Shown: positions 19,537 to 29,580 of the stretch, piece after piece
Position numbering within the stretch: position 1 is the first letter of the stretch
How the letters are laid out: the number at the start of each line of letters is the position of its first letter
Assembly: GCF_015278125.1 (NCBI RefSeq)
Contig: NZ_JADILO010000011.1
Span: 52,251-116,250 of the forward strand
Source of the DNA: Vibrio fluminensis
GTDB taxonomy: Bacteria; Pseudomonadota; Gammaproteobacteria; Enterobacterales; Vibrionaceae
Direction of reading: 5' to 3'
DNA length: 64,000 nt
Program-made: the position numbers and the translations under genes
Notes under the pieces: generated by a model
What the model was told of the DNA's origin: nothing
Seen by the model: only the letters and a program-made list of their open reading frames with translations
The model's database searches: none

Positions 19537-20625
19537 TTAAAGCTTACGACCAAAATCTATCGCTTGTTTAATGGTTTGTTCTGAAACGCCTTTAATCACT
19601 TGAGCAGAACCAATATCCGTTGGTAATACCAAGCGCAATTCTCCAGCGAGGACTTTCTTATCACGCATCATATGACGCATGAAATCTTCAAAACTCATGC
19701 TTTCTGGCGTATGGACTGGCAATTTTGCACGTTTTAATAGCGTAATAATACGCTCAAGTTGCTGTTGAGTGATATCACCCAGCAATTGTGCAGTTTTAGC
19801 GGCCATTACTGTACCCGATGACACCGCTTCGCCATGTAGCCAATTGCCATACCCCATCTCAGCTTCAATCGCATGACCAAAAGTGTGTCCAAGATTAAGT
19901 AACGCGCGAATCCCTGACTCTTTCTCATCTTGAGCGACTACTTCGGCTTTGATTTCACAGCAACGAGCAATTGCGTAGGTCAATGCTTTTTCATCAAGGG
20001 CATACAACGCATCCAAGTTTTGCTCTAACCAATCGAAGAACTCAGCATCATAAATAATGCCGTATTTGATCACCTCTGCCACGCCAGCAGCAAACTCACG
20101 CTCAGGTAGCGTAGATAGGCAATTAGTATCGATGATCACCGACTTGGGCTGGTAAAAAGCACCAATCATGTTTTTGCCCAGCGGATGGTTCACCGCCGTT
20201 TTACCGCCTACCGATGAGTCCACTTGTGATAATAAAGTGGTTGGGATCTGAATAAAATCAACACCACGCTGATAGCAAGAGGCTGCGAACCCCACCAAAT
20301 CGCCAATCACACCACCACCTAAAGCAATGATCACCACATCACGGCTATGGTTGTGCTCAAGCATATAGCTCATCACAGTATTGAAGGTTTCTAGGGTTTT
20401 GTACTGCTCGCCATCAGGCAATTCAAGTAGCGATGCTTGGCAGCCATGCTGTGCCAGCATTGAGAGGATTCTATCGGCGTATAACGGCGCAACAGTGACA
20501 TTACTAATCACTACTACCTTTTGCTTTGCCGTTAGAAGAGAAAGGTGGGCCGGATCATCAAATAATCCGGCACCAATTGATATTGGATAGCTACGTTCAC
20601 CTAAGCTGACCGTAATCCGTTCCAT
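19537..20625 (-). CDS. aroB: 3-dehydroquinate synthase
   Basis: A 362-residue NAD- and metal-dependent enzyme that turns DAHP into 3-dehydroquinate in the shikimate pathway. NAD-binding [14 protein letters not shown] and metal-ligand segments [19 protein letters not shown] and [10 protein letters not shown] are all present. Length equals that of E. coli AroB. It starts 30 bp after aroK. Confidence 0.96.
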   Translation of the reverse strand: MERITVSLGERSYPISIGAGLFDDPAHLSLLTAKQKVVVISNVTVAPLYADRILSMLAQHGCQASLLELPDGEQYKTLETFNTVMSYMLEHNHSRDVVIIALGGGVIGDLVGFAASCYQRGVDFIQIPTTLLSQVDSSVGGKTAVNHPLGKNMIGAFYQPKSVIIDTNCLSTLPEREFAAGVAEVIKYGIIYDAEFFDWLEQNLDALYALDEKALTYAIARCCEIKAEVVAQDEKESGIRALLNLGHTFGHAIEAEMGYGNWLHGEAVSSGTVMAAKTAQLLGDITQQQLERIITLLKRAKLPVHTPESMSFEDFMRHMMRDKKVLAGELRLVLPTDIGSAQVIKGVSEQTIKQAIDFGRKL

Positions 20626-20655
20626 GGGTATGCTCCAATTCGAGTTAAGTGATTC

Positions 20656-21174
20656 TTAACTCTCTTCTAGCATTTTTACGATCTGGTTGGCTACCACTTT
20701 TGCACTTTGATCGTCTGTGCGTACAGTGTAATCCGCAATTTCAGCGTAGAGCGGGTTACGCTCATCAGCCAGAGACTCTAGTACATCACGAGGCTTGTCC
20801 GTTTGTAGCAGAGGACGTTTTTTGTCGCGGTTTGTACGTGCAAGTTGTTTTTCAATGGTTGTCTCTAGGTATACAACGATACCGCGAGCAGATAGACGGT
20901 TACGGTTTTCTTTGCTCATGATTGAACCACCACCTGTAGCAAGAACGATACCTTGCTCTTCAGTTAGGTCATTAATCACTTTTTCTTCACGAGCGCGGAA
21001 GCCTTCTTCACCTTCAACATCGAAAACCCAAGCGATATCTGCGCCTGTGCGTTCTTCGATGACAGTGTCAGAGTCAACAAACTCCATATGAAGCTGTTGA
21101 GCTAGATGTCTACCAATCGTACTTTTGCCGGCTCCCATTGGGCCAACAAGGAAAATATTGCGTTTCTCAGCCAT
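20656..21174 (-). CDS. aroK: Shikimate kinase I
   Basis: A 172-residue NMP-kinase-like enzyme that phosphorylates shikimate. Walker A is [11 protein letters not shown] (residues 11-21); the shikimate-binding [11 protein letters not shown] and [11 protein letters not shown] segments and the lid RDKKRPLLQ are intact. First gene of the aro-dam cluster; the 164-bp gap to pilQ (21175-21338) probably contains its promoter. Confidence 0.96.
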   Translation of the reverse strand: MAEKRNIFLVGPMGAGKSTIGRHLAQQLHMEFVDSDTVIEERTGADIAWVFDVEGEEGFRAREEKVINDLTEEQGIVLATGGGSIMSKENRNRLSARGIVVYLETTIEKQLARTNRDKKRPLLQTDKPRDVLESLADERNPLYAEIADYTVRTDDQSAKVVANQIVKMLEES

Positions 21175-21338
21175 GTTTTAGCAGTAATTTACAACGTTAA
21201 TTCAATGACATCGCCACAAGAAGGGACAGCCTTAAGCTGACTTAGAAGATGCTTGTGACACCTATTCCTCACAGATATTTCGTGATAAGACCCGAAATTA
21301 TCTAGATAAGGTCGACCTAATGCAAATTTATTTTCTAT

Positions 21339-23048
21339 TTAATGCACAACTACTTTTGGCGTAACGAAAATAAGTAGCTCACTTTTACCCAATTGTTGGT
21401 AGCTACGTCGAAACAAAGCACCCAGCAGTGGCAGATCACCAAGTAATGGGACTTTATCCACTGTATCGGTCACACTGCGCTGATAAATACCGCCCAGCAC
21501 GATTGTTTCGCCATTTTCTACCAACACCTGCGTGCCAATACGTTGGGTGTTGATTGATACCGCTTCTCCGGTACCCGTTTTCAACACCTCACCCGGTCTA
21601 TCTTGAGTGACATTTAAATCTAAAATTAATCGATTATCAGGGGTAATTTGCGGCGTTACTTTAAGGCTTAATACCGCCTTTTTAAAGGATACTGATGTTG
21701 CTCCACTCGATGCAGCTTCCAAATATGGAATTTCTGTCCCCTGCTCAATATAAGCAGGTTGCTTATTGGTCGTGATAAGACGCGGGCTGGAAATCACTTC
21801 CGCCTTCGACTCACGCTGCAATGCCGACAGTTCCAAATCGAGTAAAGTACTGCTACCTAGCTTAGCTACTTGAAAAGCGATGGTCGAAGAATTCGCTGCC
21901 GCAGCGGCTAAATTTACATTGAGCAACTCACTAATATCAACGTCAGGAAGCAAGCTACCATTCGCGTCAAGGAGTTGAAATTGATTGCGCTGGTCAAAGT
22001 TACCCTCTAAAGAGGCGCCTAGTCTACCATCATTGGAGTTGACACTCCAACGAACACCTAACTCATCGAGACTTCCTTCGCTGATCGTGACAATCCGAGC
22101 CTCTATTTGCACTTGTTTAATTGGCACATCTAGAGCAGCAACTATCTCAACTACCGTCTCAATATTAGTCGAAAAATCACGAATCAGAAGCGTATTAGTG
22201 CGCTCATCAACACGCACAGTACCGCGCTCTGAAAGCACGCCAGAGACACCATCACCGCCAACAAGCTCAGCAATATCGCTTGCGTTGGCAAAATTGACTT
22301 TGATAATCTGCGATTGAAACCCCGCACGCTCACTCTCTATACGAGCTTGTTCAATAAGAAGTTTTTCCCTTTGTTCAATTTCAGCCAAAGGCGCAATCAC
22401 CACCACATTACCTTCCGTGCGCTTATCAAGCCCTTTCACTTGCAAAATAACATCGAGTATTTGTGTCCAAGGCACATCATCTAAACGCAAACTGATATTC
22501 CCTGTGACGGAATCAGCCATCACCAGATTAAAATCATTATATTGGGCGATAAGTTGCAAGACATTACGTACCGGAACATCTTGAAAATTAATTGACATCG
22601 TTTTGGCTGATAAACTTCGTTCTTCACCTCGATTTTGCTGTTTAGCCTCTATGATCACCTCAAGCAAATTACCATTGAGCTGATAACGATAACTGAACAC
22701 TCCTTCAATTTGCGCCCGCAACTCGATATCATCACCACGCTGAAAAAGTTCAAGCATCTGCACATTACTAGCAAAATCATCAACATCAAATCGCTTGATT
22801 TGCTCAGGATGAATACCAGTATCAAATACTTTTATTGATAAACCTTGCGCCACTTTTTCGATATCGAGGGCAATATGCGGCTCACTCAATTCAAGCATAA
22901 TTTTGCTGTTGCGTTGTTCATCAAGTTGGAAATCAACACTCACAAAGCGATTAGTCGTCACTTGCGCAACACTGATAGAAGCAGTCATCAATTGCGCCAT
23001 CACTAACACTATCGTAAGAACAAGATGCTTACGGTAATACCTCATCAT
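21339..23048 (-). CDS. pilQ: Type IV pilus secretin PilQ
   Basis: A 569-residue outer-membrane secretin with an N-terminal signal peptide (YYRKHLVLTIVLVMAQLMTA, cleaved near SVAQ). An AMIN-type beta domain, STN/N0 (NFQDVPVRNVLQLIAQYNDF) and N1 domains precede the C-terminal secretin barrel, with the conserved VLGGIYQRSVTDTVDKVPLL segment. It forms the gated pore for the pilus used in DNA uptake and surface attachment. Length is below many PilQ proteins (about 680-700), mainly from a short N-terminal half. It overlaps pilP by 4 bp. Confidence 0.93.
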   Translation of the reverse strand: MMRYYRKHLVLTIVLVMAQLMTASISVAQVTTNRFVSVDFQLDEQRNSKIMLELSEPHIALDIEKVAQGLSIKVFDTGIHPEQIKRFDVDDFASNVQMLELFQRGDDIELRAQIEGVFSYRYQLNGNLLEVIIEAKQQNRGEERSLSAKTMSINFQDVPVRNVLQLIAQYNDFNLVMADSVTGNISLRLDDVPWTQILDVILQVKGLDKRTEGNVVVIAPLAEIEQREKLLIEQARIESERAGFQSQIIKVNFANASDIAELVGGDGVSGVLSERGTVRVDERTNTLLIRDFSTNIETVVEIVAALDVPIKQVQIEARIVTISEGSLDELGVRWSVNSNDGRLGASLEGNFDQRNQFQLLDANGSLLPDVDISELLNVNLAAAAANSSTIAFQVAKLGSSTLLDLELSALQRESKAEVISSPRLITTNKQPAYIEQGTEIPYLEAASSGATSVSFKKAVLSLKVTPQITPDNRLILDLNVTQDRPGEVLKTGTGEAVSINTQRIGTQVLVENGETIVLGGIYQRSVTDTVDKVPLLGDLPLLGALFRRSYQQLGKSELLIFVTPKVVVH

Positions 23049-23602
23049 TGCTCCACTCCTTGTTTCTCGCTCCGCTTATCTTTCGAGCCTCCGTTAACCG
23101 ACGTAATGAATGGTGCCGCAGCTGTCGATGGCGCGACACACGTCCGATTATCTGTATCAAAGTGAGCCACTATTACACCTTGAGAACGAATCTCAGTGAT
23201 CACTCCAAAATGAGCGCGGCTATCCAACACTTGCCCCACTTCTCGCCCAACTAATTGACCATCCGCTAATTCCACCAATGCGATAGGCTGACTTTCGCGT
23301 AACACAACACCCTTGAGCGAATGCTCACCAACTTTGATCGCAATAGGTGCTGGCAGAGTATTTGGCCTACAGTGATCCTTTTGCTCTGAAAGCGGCACCA
23401 ACACATTCTTAGGAAGCGAAAAAGGAGAGCCCTGCTCTTGGTAAATCAAAGGTGAAATAGTCAATACAGGCAAAGAAAACTCTAACTTATCAGCAGACTG
23501 AGTTTGGCTGCTCGCAACAAACTCAGATAAATTGGACTGTTCAGAACGGCACCCGACTAGGCCGATAAATAGCATCACTGCCACCAACATAGTCACATTC
23601 AT
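23045..23602 (-). CDS. pilP: Type IV pilus lipoprotein PilP
   Basis: A 185-residue lipoprotein: the lipobox FIGLVGC ends at Cys18, followed by a flexible Ser/Gln stretch. The C-terminal beta domain begins around ALVELADGQLVGREVGQVLD and matches PilP. It links the inner-membrane PilMNO complex to the PilQ secretin. The gene overlaps pilQ and pilO by 4 bp each. Confidence 0.9.
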   Translation of the reverse strand: MNVTMLVAVMLFIGLVGCRSEQSNLSEFVASSQTQSADKLEFSLPVLTISPLIYQEQGSPFSLPKNVLVPLSEQKDHCRPNTLPAPIAIKVGEHSLKGVVLRESQPIALVELADGQLVGREVGQVLDSRAHFGVITEIRSQGVIVAHFDTDNRTCVAPSTAAAPFITSVNGGSKDKRSEKQGVEQ

Positions 23603-24222
23603 CGCGCACCTCTTTGATGCCTAGCTGCACTTAATTCACTAACCGTCTGATAAAGCTGTGCTCGCAATGTCACTTTAACGGTTTGACTGGTATCTCTACT
23701 GCGTTCGAACTCCATCTCGGTAACATGAATCAATTGAGGAAGGTGGGTCAATTTTTGAGTAAACCGTGCGATATCGTGATAGTACCCGCTCAGTTCAATG
23801 TTCAGGGGTAAGATATCGAAGTCAATTTGCTGATGTCGCGCCCCCCAATCCATATGCGTCAACGACAATTGGTGCTGTTTGGCAAATTGATCGACAGCTT
23901 GCAAAATCTGTGAGGATTGATGCGTCTGAAGTAACTGCTGGTGAGATTTACGCTCGAGCCTCTCCAGTTGATTAACTTGACGAGTTAGCGCTGGTAAACG
24001 TGAGAGTTCTTTCGTTTGGCTAATAATACTCGTTTTTAGGGTTCTCTCTTGCTGGCGAAGTTGCTCAAGTGTGAGCAATTTACCTTCTAAGTACCACCAA
24101 TAGCCCACCATCTGAACCGCAATCAGTAACCCTAAACAAAATAGCACGCGAACCATAACCGGAGCCTGGACTAAACCGGCGAAATCAAGCTGGCTATCAA
24201 TGCTCATCAATACGCTCCTCAA
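23599..24222 (-). CDS. pilO: Type IV pilus inner-membrane protein PilO
   Basis: A 207-residue protein with one membrane segment near residues 24-46 (VRVLFCLGLLIAVQMVGYWW), a Glu/Leu/Gln-rich coiled coil to about residue 110, and a ferredoxin-like periplasmic domain. It pairs with PilN in the alignment complex. The start overlaps pilN by 26 bp; a later in-frame ATG (MSIDSQ, 24204) would cut the overlap to 8 bp and is an equally good start. Confidence 0.88.
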   Translation of the reverse strand: MRSVLMSIDSQLDFAGLVQAPVMVRVLFCLGLLIAVQMVGYWWYLEGKLLTLEQLRQQERTLKTSIISQTKELSRLPALTRQVNQLERLERKSHQQLLQTHQSSQILQAVDQFAKQHQLSLTHMDWGARHQQIDFDILPLNIELSGYYHDIARFTQKLTHLPQLIHVTEMEFERSRDTSQTVKVTLRAQLYQTVSELSAARHQRGAR

Positions 24223-24781
24223 GCAGCTTACTTTGCAGAGGTAAGGTAAAAGAGAGGTGATAGACTTGGTTCTTTTTTCCTCTAGATTCTTGATTGTGCT
24301 GAATAGAGTGCATTACTACCTGAGTTGCTTGTGCACTTGTTTCAAACCTTTCTAATAACTGAGTAAGTTGCTCGGTTGATTGAGCAAACCCTTTGATCGT
24401 CACCTGCTGATCTTTCAGTATTACATTGTCAAGATACACACCTTTGGGGATTTGGCTCGCCAGTAGTTGCATCAATAATATGGGTTGATTACGCTGCCAT
24501 TGTAAATCACTCAACTTCTGTAACTGCGTTTGCAACCTCTGTTGCTGTGCGGTTAACAGCTCAAACTCAACCTGTCGCTGATTAAGTTTCGTCAAATAAG
24601 TATTTAAAAAATCCAGTCGTTGTTGCTGGATTTGCTGTTGTAAGTCGATTTGGTGAGCAAACGTCCAAAGTAACAGACAGGCGGCTGCTATAATGGTGGT
24701 CGAGGTTGCGATAAAATTCCGTTGCCTACTCTGCAGTTCCTGCTCACGCCAGGGCAATAAATTAATGCTATGTAGCATCAC
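24197..24781 (-). CDS. pilN: Type IV pilus assembly protein PilN
   Basis: A 194-residue bitopic protein. The cytoplasmic N-terminus SINLLPWREQELQSRQR contains the INLLPWR motif that docks in PilM. It is followed by a membrane segment (ATSTTIIAAACLLLWTF) and a long coiled coil plus periplasmic domain. It overlaps pilM by 14 bp, so translation is coupled. Confidence 0.92.
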   Translation of the reverse strand: MMLHSINLLPWREQELQSRQRNFIATSTTIIAAACLLLWTFAHQIDLQQQIQQQRLDFLNTYLTKLNQRQVEFELLTAQQQRLQTQLQKLSDLQWQRNQPILLMQLLASQIPKGVYLDNVILKDQQVTIKGFAQSTEQLTQLLERFETSAQATQVVMHSIQHNQESRGKKNQVYHLSFTLPLQSKLLEERIDEH

Positions 24782-25757
24782 TCCTCCTTAGCCAATCTAA
24801 GCCAAGTAAAGCGCTACCTAATGCGGCACAATAACTATACGTTCTATTCTGATGGTGGTTATCATCAATAAGGCTTAACGGATCCAATAATTGGCATTTA
24901 AGATCAAGCTTAAATCTAATCCTCGCTTGTAATGCTTGCGCCAATAACGGTACGTTCGCCCCGCAACCAGTTAGCCAAATACCTTGAATCAAATGTCGCT
25001 CATTACTCGGCATCAACTGCCACTGACGCTCAATTAACGCAACCAACTCAACGGTAAAGTCGTCTAAATGCCGATCGCTAACTTCTCCTTCTGCATGTTC
25101 AGTCAGTGCACGAACGCCCACGGATAATTCTTTGCACCACGGCTCTGAAGCGGAAAAATCGCGCACCAAGAGTGAACGAGAATGCCCTAGATCTAACAAA
25201 ATCCAATTTTCACATGCCAATTTTTTGGTCGCATGCTGCCACAAACGAACTAACCCATGGCTATAGGTTTCGCACAACAAAGGTTTAAAGCCGGCCAAGC
25301 AAAAAATGCGACGGCGAGCATCAACAATTGCTCTTTTAGTTGCATAAACCTGTACCAATTGCCCTGATTTATTGGAAGATACTGAAGGTAAAAAACAATA
25401 ATCAAGATAGAGTTCAGCAATATCAAAGGGAGATTGATGAGAAAATCCCTCAATAATGGCATACTCTTTCTCTTGTACAGACAAAGATTTATCTATCTGT
25501 AGAACTTTGGAAATAACTGAATCATCAGGTACCGATATTGCGACTAATCGACTAAAGAAAGGCAAAGCCTTCCTTAGTTCTTTTAGTTTATTTACAATTT
25601 CTTGATGATTTAACTGATGGTTATCGGAGAAAATATCATCTTCTGTAATCAACTCTCGATATGCTGAGAGTATAAAAGTGCCTTTTACTGGTTTGATAAC
25701 AACGGCTGTAATGCTGTGGTGACCAATATCAACGCCAGTGATTAATGAATTAATCAT
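24768..25757 (-). CDS. pilM: Type IV pilus actin-like protein PilM
   Basis: A 329-residue actin-fold ATPase-like protein with the phosphate-loop VDIGHHSITAVVIKP at the N-terminus, LLDLGHSRSLLVRD as phosphate 2 and GIWLTGCGANVPLLAQAL as the adenosine motif. It is a cytoplasmic ring component that binds PilN. First gene of pilMNOPQ and divergent from mrcA (145-bp shared promoter region), a classical gamma-proteobacterial arrangement. Confidence 0.92.
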   Translation of the reverse strand: MINSLITGVDIGHHSITAVVIKPVKGTFILSAYRELITEDDIFSDNHQLNHQEIVNKLKELRKALPFFSRLVAISVPDDSVISKVLQIDKSLSVQEKEYAIIEGFSHQSPFDIAELYLDYCFLPSVSSNKSGQLVQVYATKRAIVDARRRIFCLAGFKPLLCETYSHGLVRLWQHATKKLACENWILLDLGHSRSLLVRDFSASEPWCKELSVGVRALTEHAEGEVSDRHLDDFTVELVALIERQWQLMPSNERHLIQGIWLTGCGANVPLLAQALQARIRFKLDLKCQLLDPLSLIDDNHHQNRTYSYCAALGSALLGLDWLRRSDAT

Positions 25758-25902
25758 ATCGCTGTGCTCCAGGCATCGGTTGCAAGTTTTGCGTAAACAG
25801 CATTGTTGCCGACTAAAAGCACAAAATTAACGCAAGCTAAATTGTTAGCTTAGGTTACAAGGCTTCTTGCCTTAACTACCTCAATCAATCAGGAAATATC
25901 CG

Positions 25903-28461
25903 GTGAAGTTCATAAAGCGATTGCTCATTTTTATTGTGGTTTGCATGATACTTGGACTAGGAACCATTTTTGGTTTCTATCTCTACGTCAAACCAGAACT
26001 ACCTGACGTAGCGACTTTACGGGACGTTAAACTTCAAACACCGATGCAGGTGTACAGCCAAGATGGCAAACTGATATCTCAGTTTGGCGAAAAGCGCCGT
26101 ATCCCAGTGAAGTATGACGAAATCCCGCCACACCTAGTTGAAGCCCTAATCGCGACTGAAGACAGCCGCTTCTACGATCACTATGGTATCGACCCTATTG
26201 GTATTACTCGTGCGGCTATCGTAGTGGCACTGTCGGGTTCTGCAAAACAGGGCGCGAGTACCATTACGCAGCAGCTTGCGCGTAACTTCTTCCTTTCAAA
26301 CGAGAAGAAGATCATGCGTAAGATTAAAGAGATCTTCATTGCTATCCATATTGAACAACTTCTTAGCAAGCAAGAGATCATGGAGCTGTATGTTAACAAG
26401 ATCTTCTTAGGTCATCGTTCATACGGTTTTGGTGCTGCCGCACGCGTTTACTTTGGTAAAGATCTTAACCAGTTAACTCTGAGCGAAATTGCTACCTTAG
26501 CGGGTATGCCAAAAGCGCCTTCCACTATGAACCCAATCTACTCGATTGAACGTGCGACCAACCGTCGTAATGTAGTGCTACTGCGCATGCTAGATGAAAA
26601 ATACATCACGCAACAAGAATACGAGCAAGCACGAAGTGAAACGATCGTTTCACGCTACCACGGTGCAGAAATTGAGTTAAGTGCGCCATACGTAGCTGAA
26701 TTGGCACGTGCTTGGATGGTTGAACGTTATGGTGAAAACGCTTACACCTCTGGTATGAACGTCTATACAACCGTAAATTCTAAGCTGCAAGATGCGGCTA
26801 ACGATGCTGCGATCAACAACCTGCTCGCTTACGATGAGCGTCATGGTTACCGCGGTGCAGAAGCAGAACTGTGGAAGCCTAATGCAGCACCAATGTCAGC
26901 TGAGAAAATTGAGAAAACATTGCGCAAAGTACCAAGCTACGGTGAACTAACGCCAGCAGTGGTTACCGCAGTGGCAGCAAAATCAGCAACCGTCACCATT
27001 AAAAATGCGGGTGAAGCAACACTGGATTGGGATGGCATTAAATGGGCGCGTCAATTCCGTACCGATGAACGCCAAGGCGCTGCACCAAAGAAAGCGAGCG
27101 ATGTCTTGGCCGTGGGTGAGCAAATTTGGGTGCGCCAAATTGCAAACCAACAAGACGAAGGTGATGTGGTTTATCACTGGCAATTAAGCCAAGTCCCAAA
27201 TGCTAATACTGCTTTTGTCGCAATGAACCCAGAGAATGGTGCTGTACTGTCACTGGTTGGTGGCTTTAACTTTGTTCATAACAAGTTTAACCGTGCCACT
27301 ATGTCGGTACGCCAAGTGGGCTCAAGTATTAAGCCATTTATCTACTCAGCAGCAATCGATAAAGGTTTATCATTAGCAACACTAATTAACGATGCACCAA
27401 TCAACCAGTGGGATCAAAGCCAAGGTACTGCATGGCGTCCGAAGAACTCACCACCAACTTATGTGGGTCCTACTCGTCTACGTATTGGTCTTGCACAATC
27501 GAAAAACGTAATGGCGGTGCGTGTACTGCGTGAAGTCGGCTTGGATGATACTCGTAACTACCTCACTCGCTTTGGTTTTGCGATTGAAGACGTGCCACGT
27601 TCAGAAACCATTGCGCTTGGTGCTGGCAGCTTAACACCAATCAAGATGGCGCAAGGCTACTCAGTATTTGCTAACGGTGGCTACTATGTTGAGCCTTACT
27701 ACATTGAGAAGGTAACCGGCCCTTACGGTGATCTTGAATTTGAAGCAACACCAAAGACCATTTGTAAGCAAAACTGTCCTGCAGCACAAATTGCACCCGT
27801 AGCTCAAGCTCAAACACCGAAAAATGAGTTTAACGAGCAAGATATTCCAACGGGCAATGAGACGGAAGAAACCGCTAACGTTGAGTCACCTTATGCACCA
27901 CAAGTGATCTCAGAGCAAACAGCATTCCTAGTACGTGAAATGATGTACAGCAACATATGGGGCGGCGGTAGCTGGCGCGATGGCACGGGTTGGAACGGTA
28001 CAGGTTGGCGCGCTCAAAAACTCAAACGTCGCGATATCGGTGGTAAAACCGGTACAACCAACGATTCGAAAGATACTTGGTACAACGGTTACGGCCCTGG
28101 TGTGGTAGCGATTGCTTGGGTTGGTTTTGATGATCATAGCCGAACTTTGGGCCGCACGACACAAAACTCGAACCTAGGTAAAGGACAAATTACTGGTGCT
28201 GAATCAGGGGCGAAAACTGCTGAACCGGCGTGGATCGACTTTATGCATACAGCGTTATCTATCAACGCTGAACAAGATAAGAAAATCCCGCAAGGTATCG
28301 TACGTATTCGCATCGACCGTGACTCAGGCCTACTGACCAATAAAGTCGATGGAACTTCGATGTTTGAATACTTCCGTGAAGGTCATCAGCCAACGGAATA
28401 TGTATCAGAAGAATTAACCGACACTATCTATTCAAGTGACGAAAGCGAAGAGCTATTCTAG
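25903..28461 (+). CDS. mrcA: Penicillin-binding protein 1A
   Basis: An 852-residue bifunctional peptidoglycan synthase. An N-terminal membrane anchor (LLIFIVVCMILGLGTIFGF) is followed by the GT51 glycosyltransferase domain with EDSRFYDHYGID and QGASTITQQLARNFF. The transpeptidase domain carries the SxxK motif SSIKPF, SxN as QSKN, and KTGT in GGKTGTTND. An extra OB-type domain lies between them, as in E. coli PBP1A, and the length matches (850). It polymerises and cross-links wall on the periplasmic face. Confidence 0.95.
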   Translation: MKFIKRLLIFIVVCMILGLGTIFGFYLYVKPELPDVATLRDVKLQTPMQVYSQDGKLISQFGEKRRIPVKYDEIPPHLVEALIATEDSRFYDHYGIDPIGITRAAIVVALSGSAKQGASTITQQLARNFFLSNEKKIMRKIKEIFIAIHIEQLLSKQEIMELYVNKIFLGHRSYGFGAAARVYFGKDLNQLTLSEIATLAGMPKAPSTMNPIYSIERATNRRNVVLLRMLDEKYITQQEYEQARSETIVSRYHGAEIELSAPYVAELARAWMVERYGENAYTSGMNVYTTVNSKLQDAANDAAINNLLAYDERHGYRGAEAELWKPNAAPMSAEKIEKTLRKVPSYGELTPAVVTAVAAKSATVTIKNAGEATLDWDGIKWARQFRTDERQGAAPKKASDVLAVGEQIWVRQIANQQDEGDVVYHWQLSQVPNANTAFVAMNPENGAVLSLVGGFNFVHNKFNRATMSVRQVGSSIKPFIYSAAIDKGLSLATLINDAPINQWDQSQGTAWRPKNSPPTYVGPTRLRIGLAQSKNVMAVRVLREVGLDDTRNYLTRFGFAIEDVPRSETIALGAGSLTPIKMAQGYSVFANGGYYVEPYYIEKVTGPYGDLEFEATPKTICKQNCPAAQIAPVAQAQTPKNEFNEQDIPTGNETEETANVESPYAPQVISEQTAFLVREMMYSNIWGGGSWRDGTGWNGTGWRAQKLKRRDIGGKTGTTNDSKDTWYNGYGPGVVAIAWVGFDDHSRTLGRTTQNSNLGKGQITGAESGAKTAEPAWIDFMHTALSINAEQDKKIPQGIVRIRIDRDSGLLTNKVDGTSMFEYFREGHQPTEYVSEELTDTIYSSDESEELF

Positions 28462-28484
28462 ATACCTTATTAGGTTATAAACGC

Positions 28485-28515
28485 AAAGAGGTTGGCAGTG
28501 CCAACCTCTTTTTTG
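28485..28515 (+). terminator. Terminator of mrcA
   Basis: AAAGAGGTTGGC-AGT-GCCAACCTCTTTTTT, 24 bp after the stop codon. The arms are A-rich on one side and T-rich on the other, so it could also act for the convergent oxyR. Confidence 0.92.
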
Positions 28516-28528
28516 TTCCAATCCAACT

Positions 28529-28602
28529 TTATTCCAATGCAACAACGTTATCATCGATTTTAATCAGCAAGAATGATCAAAGACTTATGCTGATTGGTAT
28601 TA
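28529..28602 (+). mobile_element. 68-bp deletion derivative of the TACCAATCAG element at the oxyR stop codon
   Basis: From 28532 to 28599 the sequence is an end (TTCCAAT) joined to about 60 bp matching the reverse complement of the first third of the 161-bp copies, ending GACTTATGCTGATTGGTA. It is flanked by TTA at 28529-28531 and 28600-28602. The second TTA is the complement of the oxyR stop codon. The internal part and most of the opposite end are lost, so it is a deletion derivative. Confidence 0.75.
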
Positions 28603-29487
28603 AGCTTCTAGCTGCTGCTTAATCGTCTCAGCCAGTTGCTCAAAGCGAGTTCTGAATGGCGAACCCGGGCGATAAGCCACAACAATACTGCGCGTCGGCT
28701 CAGGGTTGACCGCTCGCACATAGCAGACCCCATCTTTGACCTTCTCTTTTGGCAACGCCAGTTTCGGTAACAGTGTGATCCCCGCCCCTGCCGCAACCAT
28801 ATTGCGTAGCGTCTCTAAACTGGTTGCTTTAAAACGCTCATCATCTTTAGCGCCCGCAGCAAAACAAAAACCTAATGCGTGATCGCGTAAACAATGGCCA
28901 TCACCCAGCGCTAAAACCGTGCGTCCATTAAGCTCTAACATGTCGATTTCATCCAGCGATGCCCATTCATGCTCGCAAGGCACGGCTACGCTTAATGGTT
29001 CACTGTAAACTTCAATCTCTTTAAACTGCGCCGTTTCTTCTACCGCCGCTAATACCAAGCAATCCAACTTGCCGTCTTCAAGTTGATGAACAAGTTGCTG
29101 AGTTTGTGCCTCATGCAGATAAAGCTCAAGCTCAGGAAACTGCTCTTTCAACTTAGGAACAATGCGCGGCAAGATGTAAGGACCAACCGTCGGGATAAAA
29201 CCGATATGCATCGGGCCTGTCATCGCACCACTTTGATCACTTGCCATATCGCGGAACAACTTCACCTCACTGAGGATTTTTTTCGCCTGCTCGACCAGTT
29301 GTAAACCCGCATCGGTAAACAACACACGACGACTACTGCGTTCCAGCAGCGCGGTACCTAGCTCATCTTCCAGCTTACGAATCTGCCCACTCAAGGTCGG
29401 CTGACTAACAAAGCAGGCTTCTGCCGCTTTACGAAAATGATTGTGCTCAGCCAAGGCGACTAAGTATTCGAAATCACGAATATTCAT
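28600..29487 (-). CDS. oxyR: Hydrogen-peroxide sensor and activator OxyR
   Basis: A 295-residue LysR-type regulator. The winged helix-turn-helix is at the N-terminus (NHFRKAAEACFVSQPTLSGQ). The redox Cys pair is present as GHCLRDHALGFCF, residues 199 and 208, the same numbers as in E. coli OxyR. Oxidation joins these cysteines and lets the tetramer activate peroxide-defence genes. It is about ten residues shorter than E. coli OxyR (305), and its stop codon coincides with the end of a small palindromic element. It is divergent from prx, with operator-like repeats between. Confidence 0.94.
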   Translation of the reverse strand: MNIRDFEYLVALAEHNHFRKAAEACFVSQPTLSGQIRKLEDELGTALLERSSRRVLFTDAGLQLVEQAKKILSEVKLFRDMASDQSGAMTGPMHIGFIPTVGPYILPRIVPKLKEQFPELELYLHEAQTQQLVHQLEDGKLDCLVLAAVEETAQFKEIEVYSEPLSVAVPCEHEWASLDEIDMLELNGRTVLALGDGHCLRDHALGFCFAAGAKDDERFKATSLETLRNMVAAGAGITLLPKLALPKEKVKDGVCYVRAVNPEPTRSIVVAYRPGSPFRTRFEQLAETIKQQLEA

Positions 29488-29503
29488 AAACCATCCTTTA
29501 CTA

Positions 29504-29580
29504 ATAGGATCAAACTATCAAAATCATAACACCAAACGTTTATGACTATCAAAGCCATAGCGCCAAACGATTAGAGCTAT
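29504..29580. promoter_or_regulatory. OxyR-type operator repeats between oxyR and prx
   Basis: ATAGGATCAAACTAT (29504-29518) matches ATAG-N7-CTAT exactly. CTATCAA-type motifs recur at 29515, 29546 and 29577, so a 31-bp unit (CTATCAAA..CATARCRCCAAACG) is directly repeated twice with a third start. OxyR sites in enterobacteria are tandem ATAG-N7-CTAT elements spaced by 7 bp. The arrangement fits binding by an extended OxyR tetramer governing both divergent genes. Confidence 0.65.

Noticed and set aside
28485..28515. Similarity of the mrcA and aphA terminators (GGTTGGC..GCCAACC)
   Set aside because: Both are short standard hairpins; shared sequence is limited to the stem and no wider repeat is seen.
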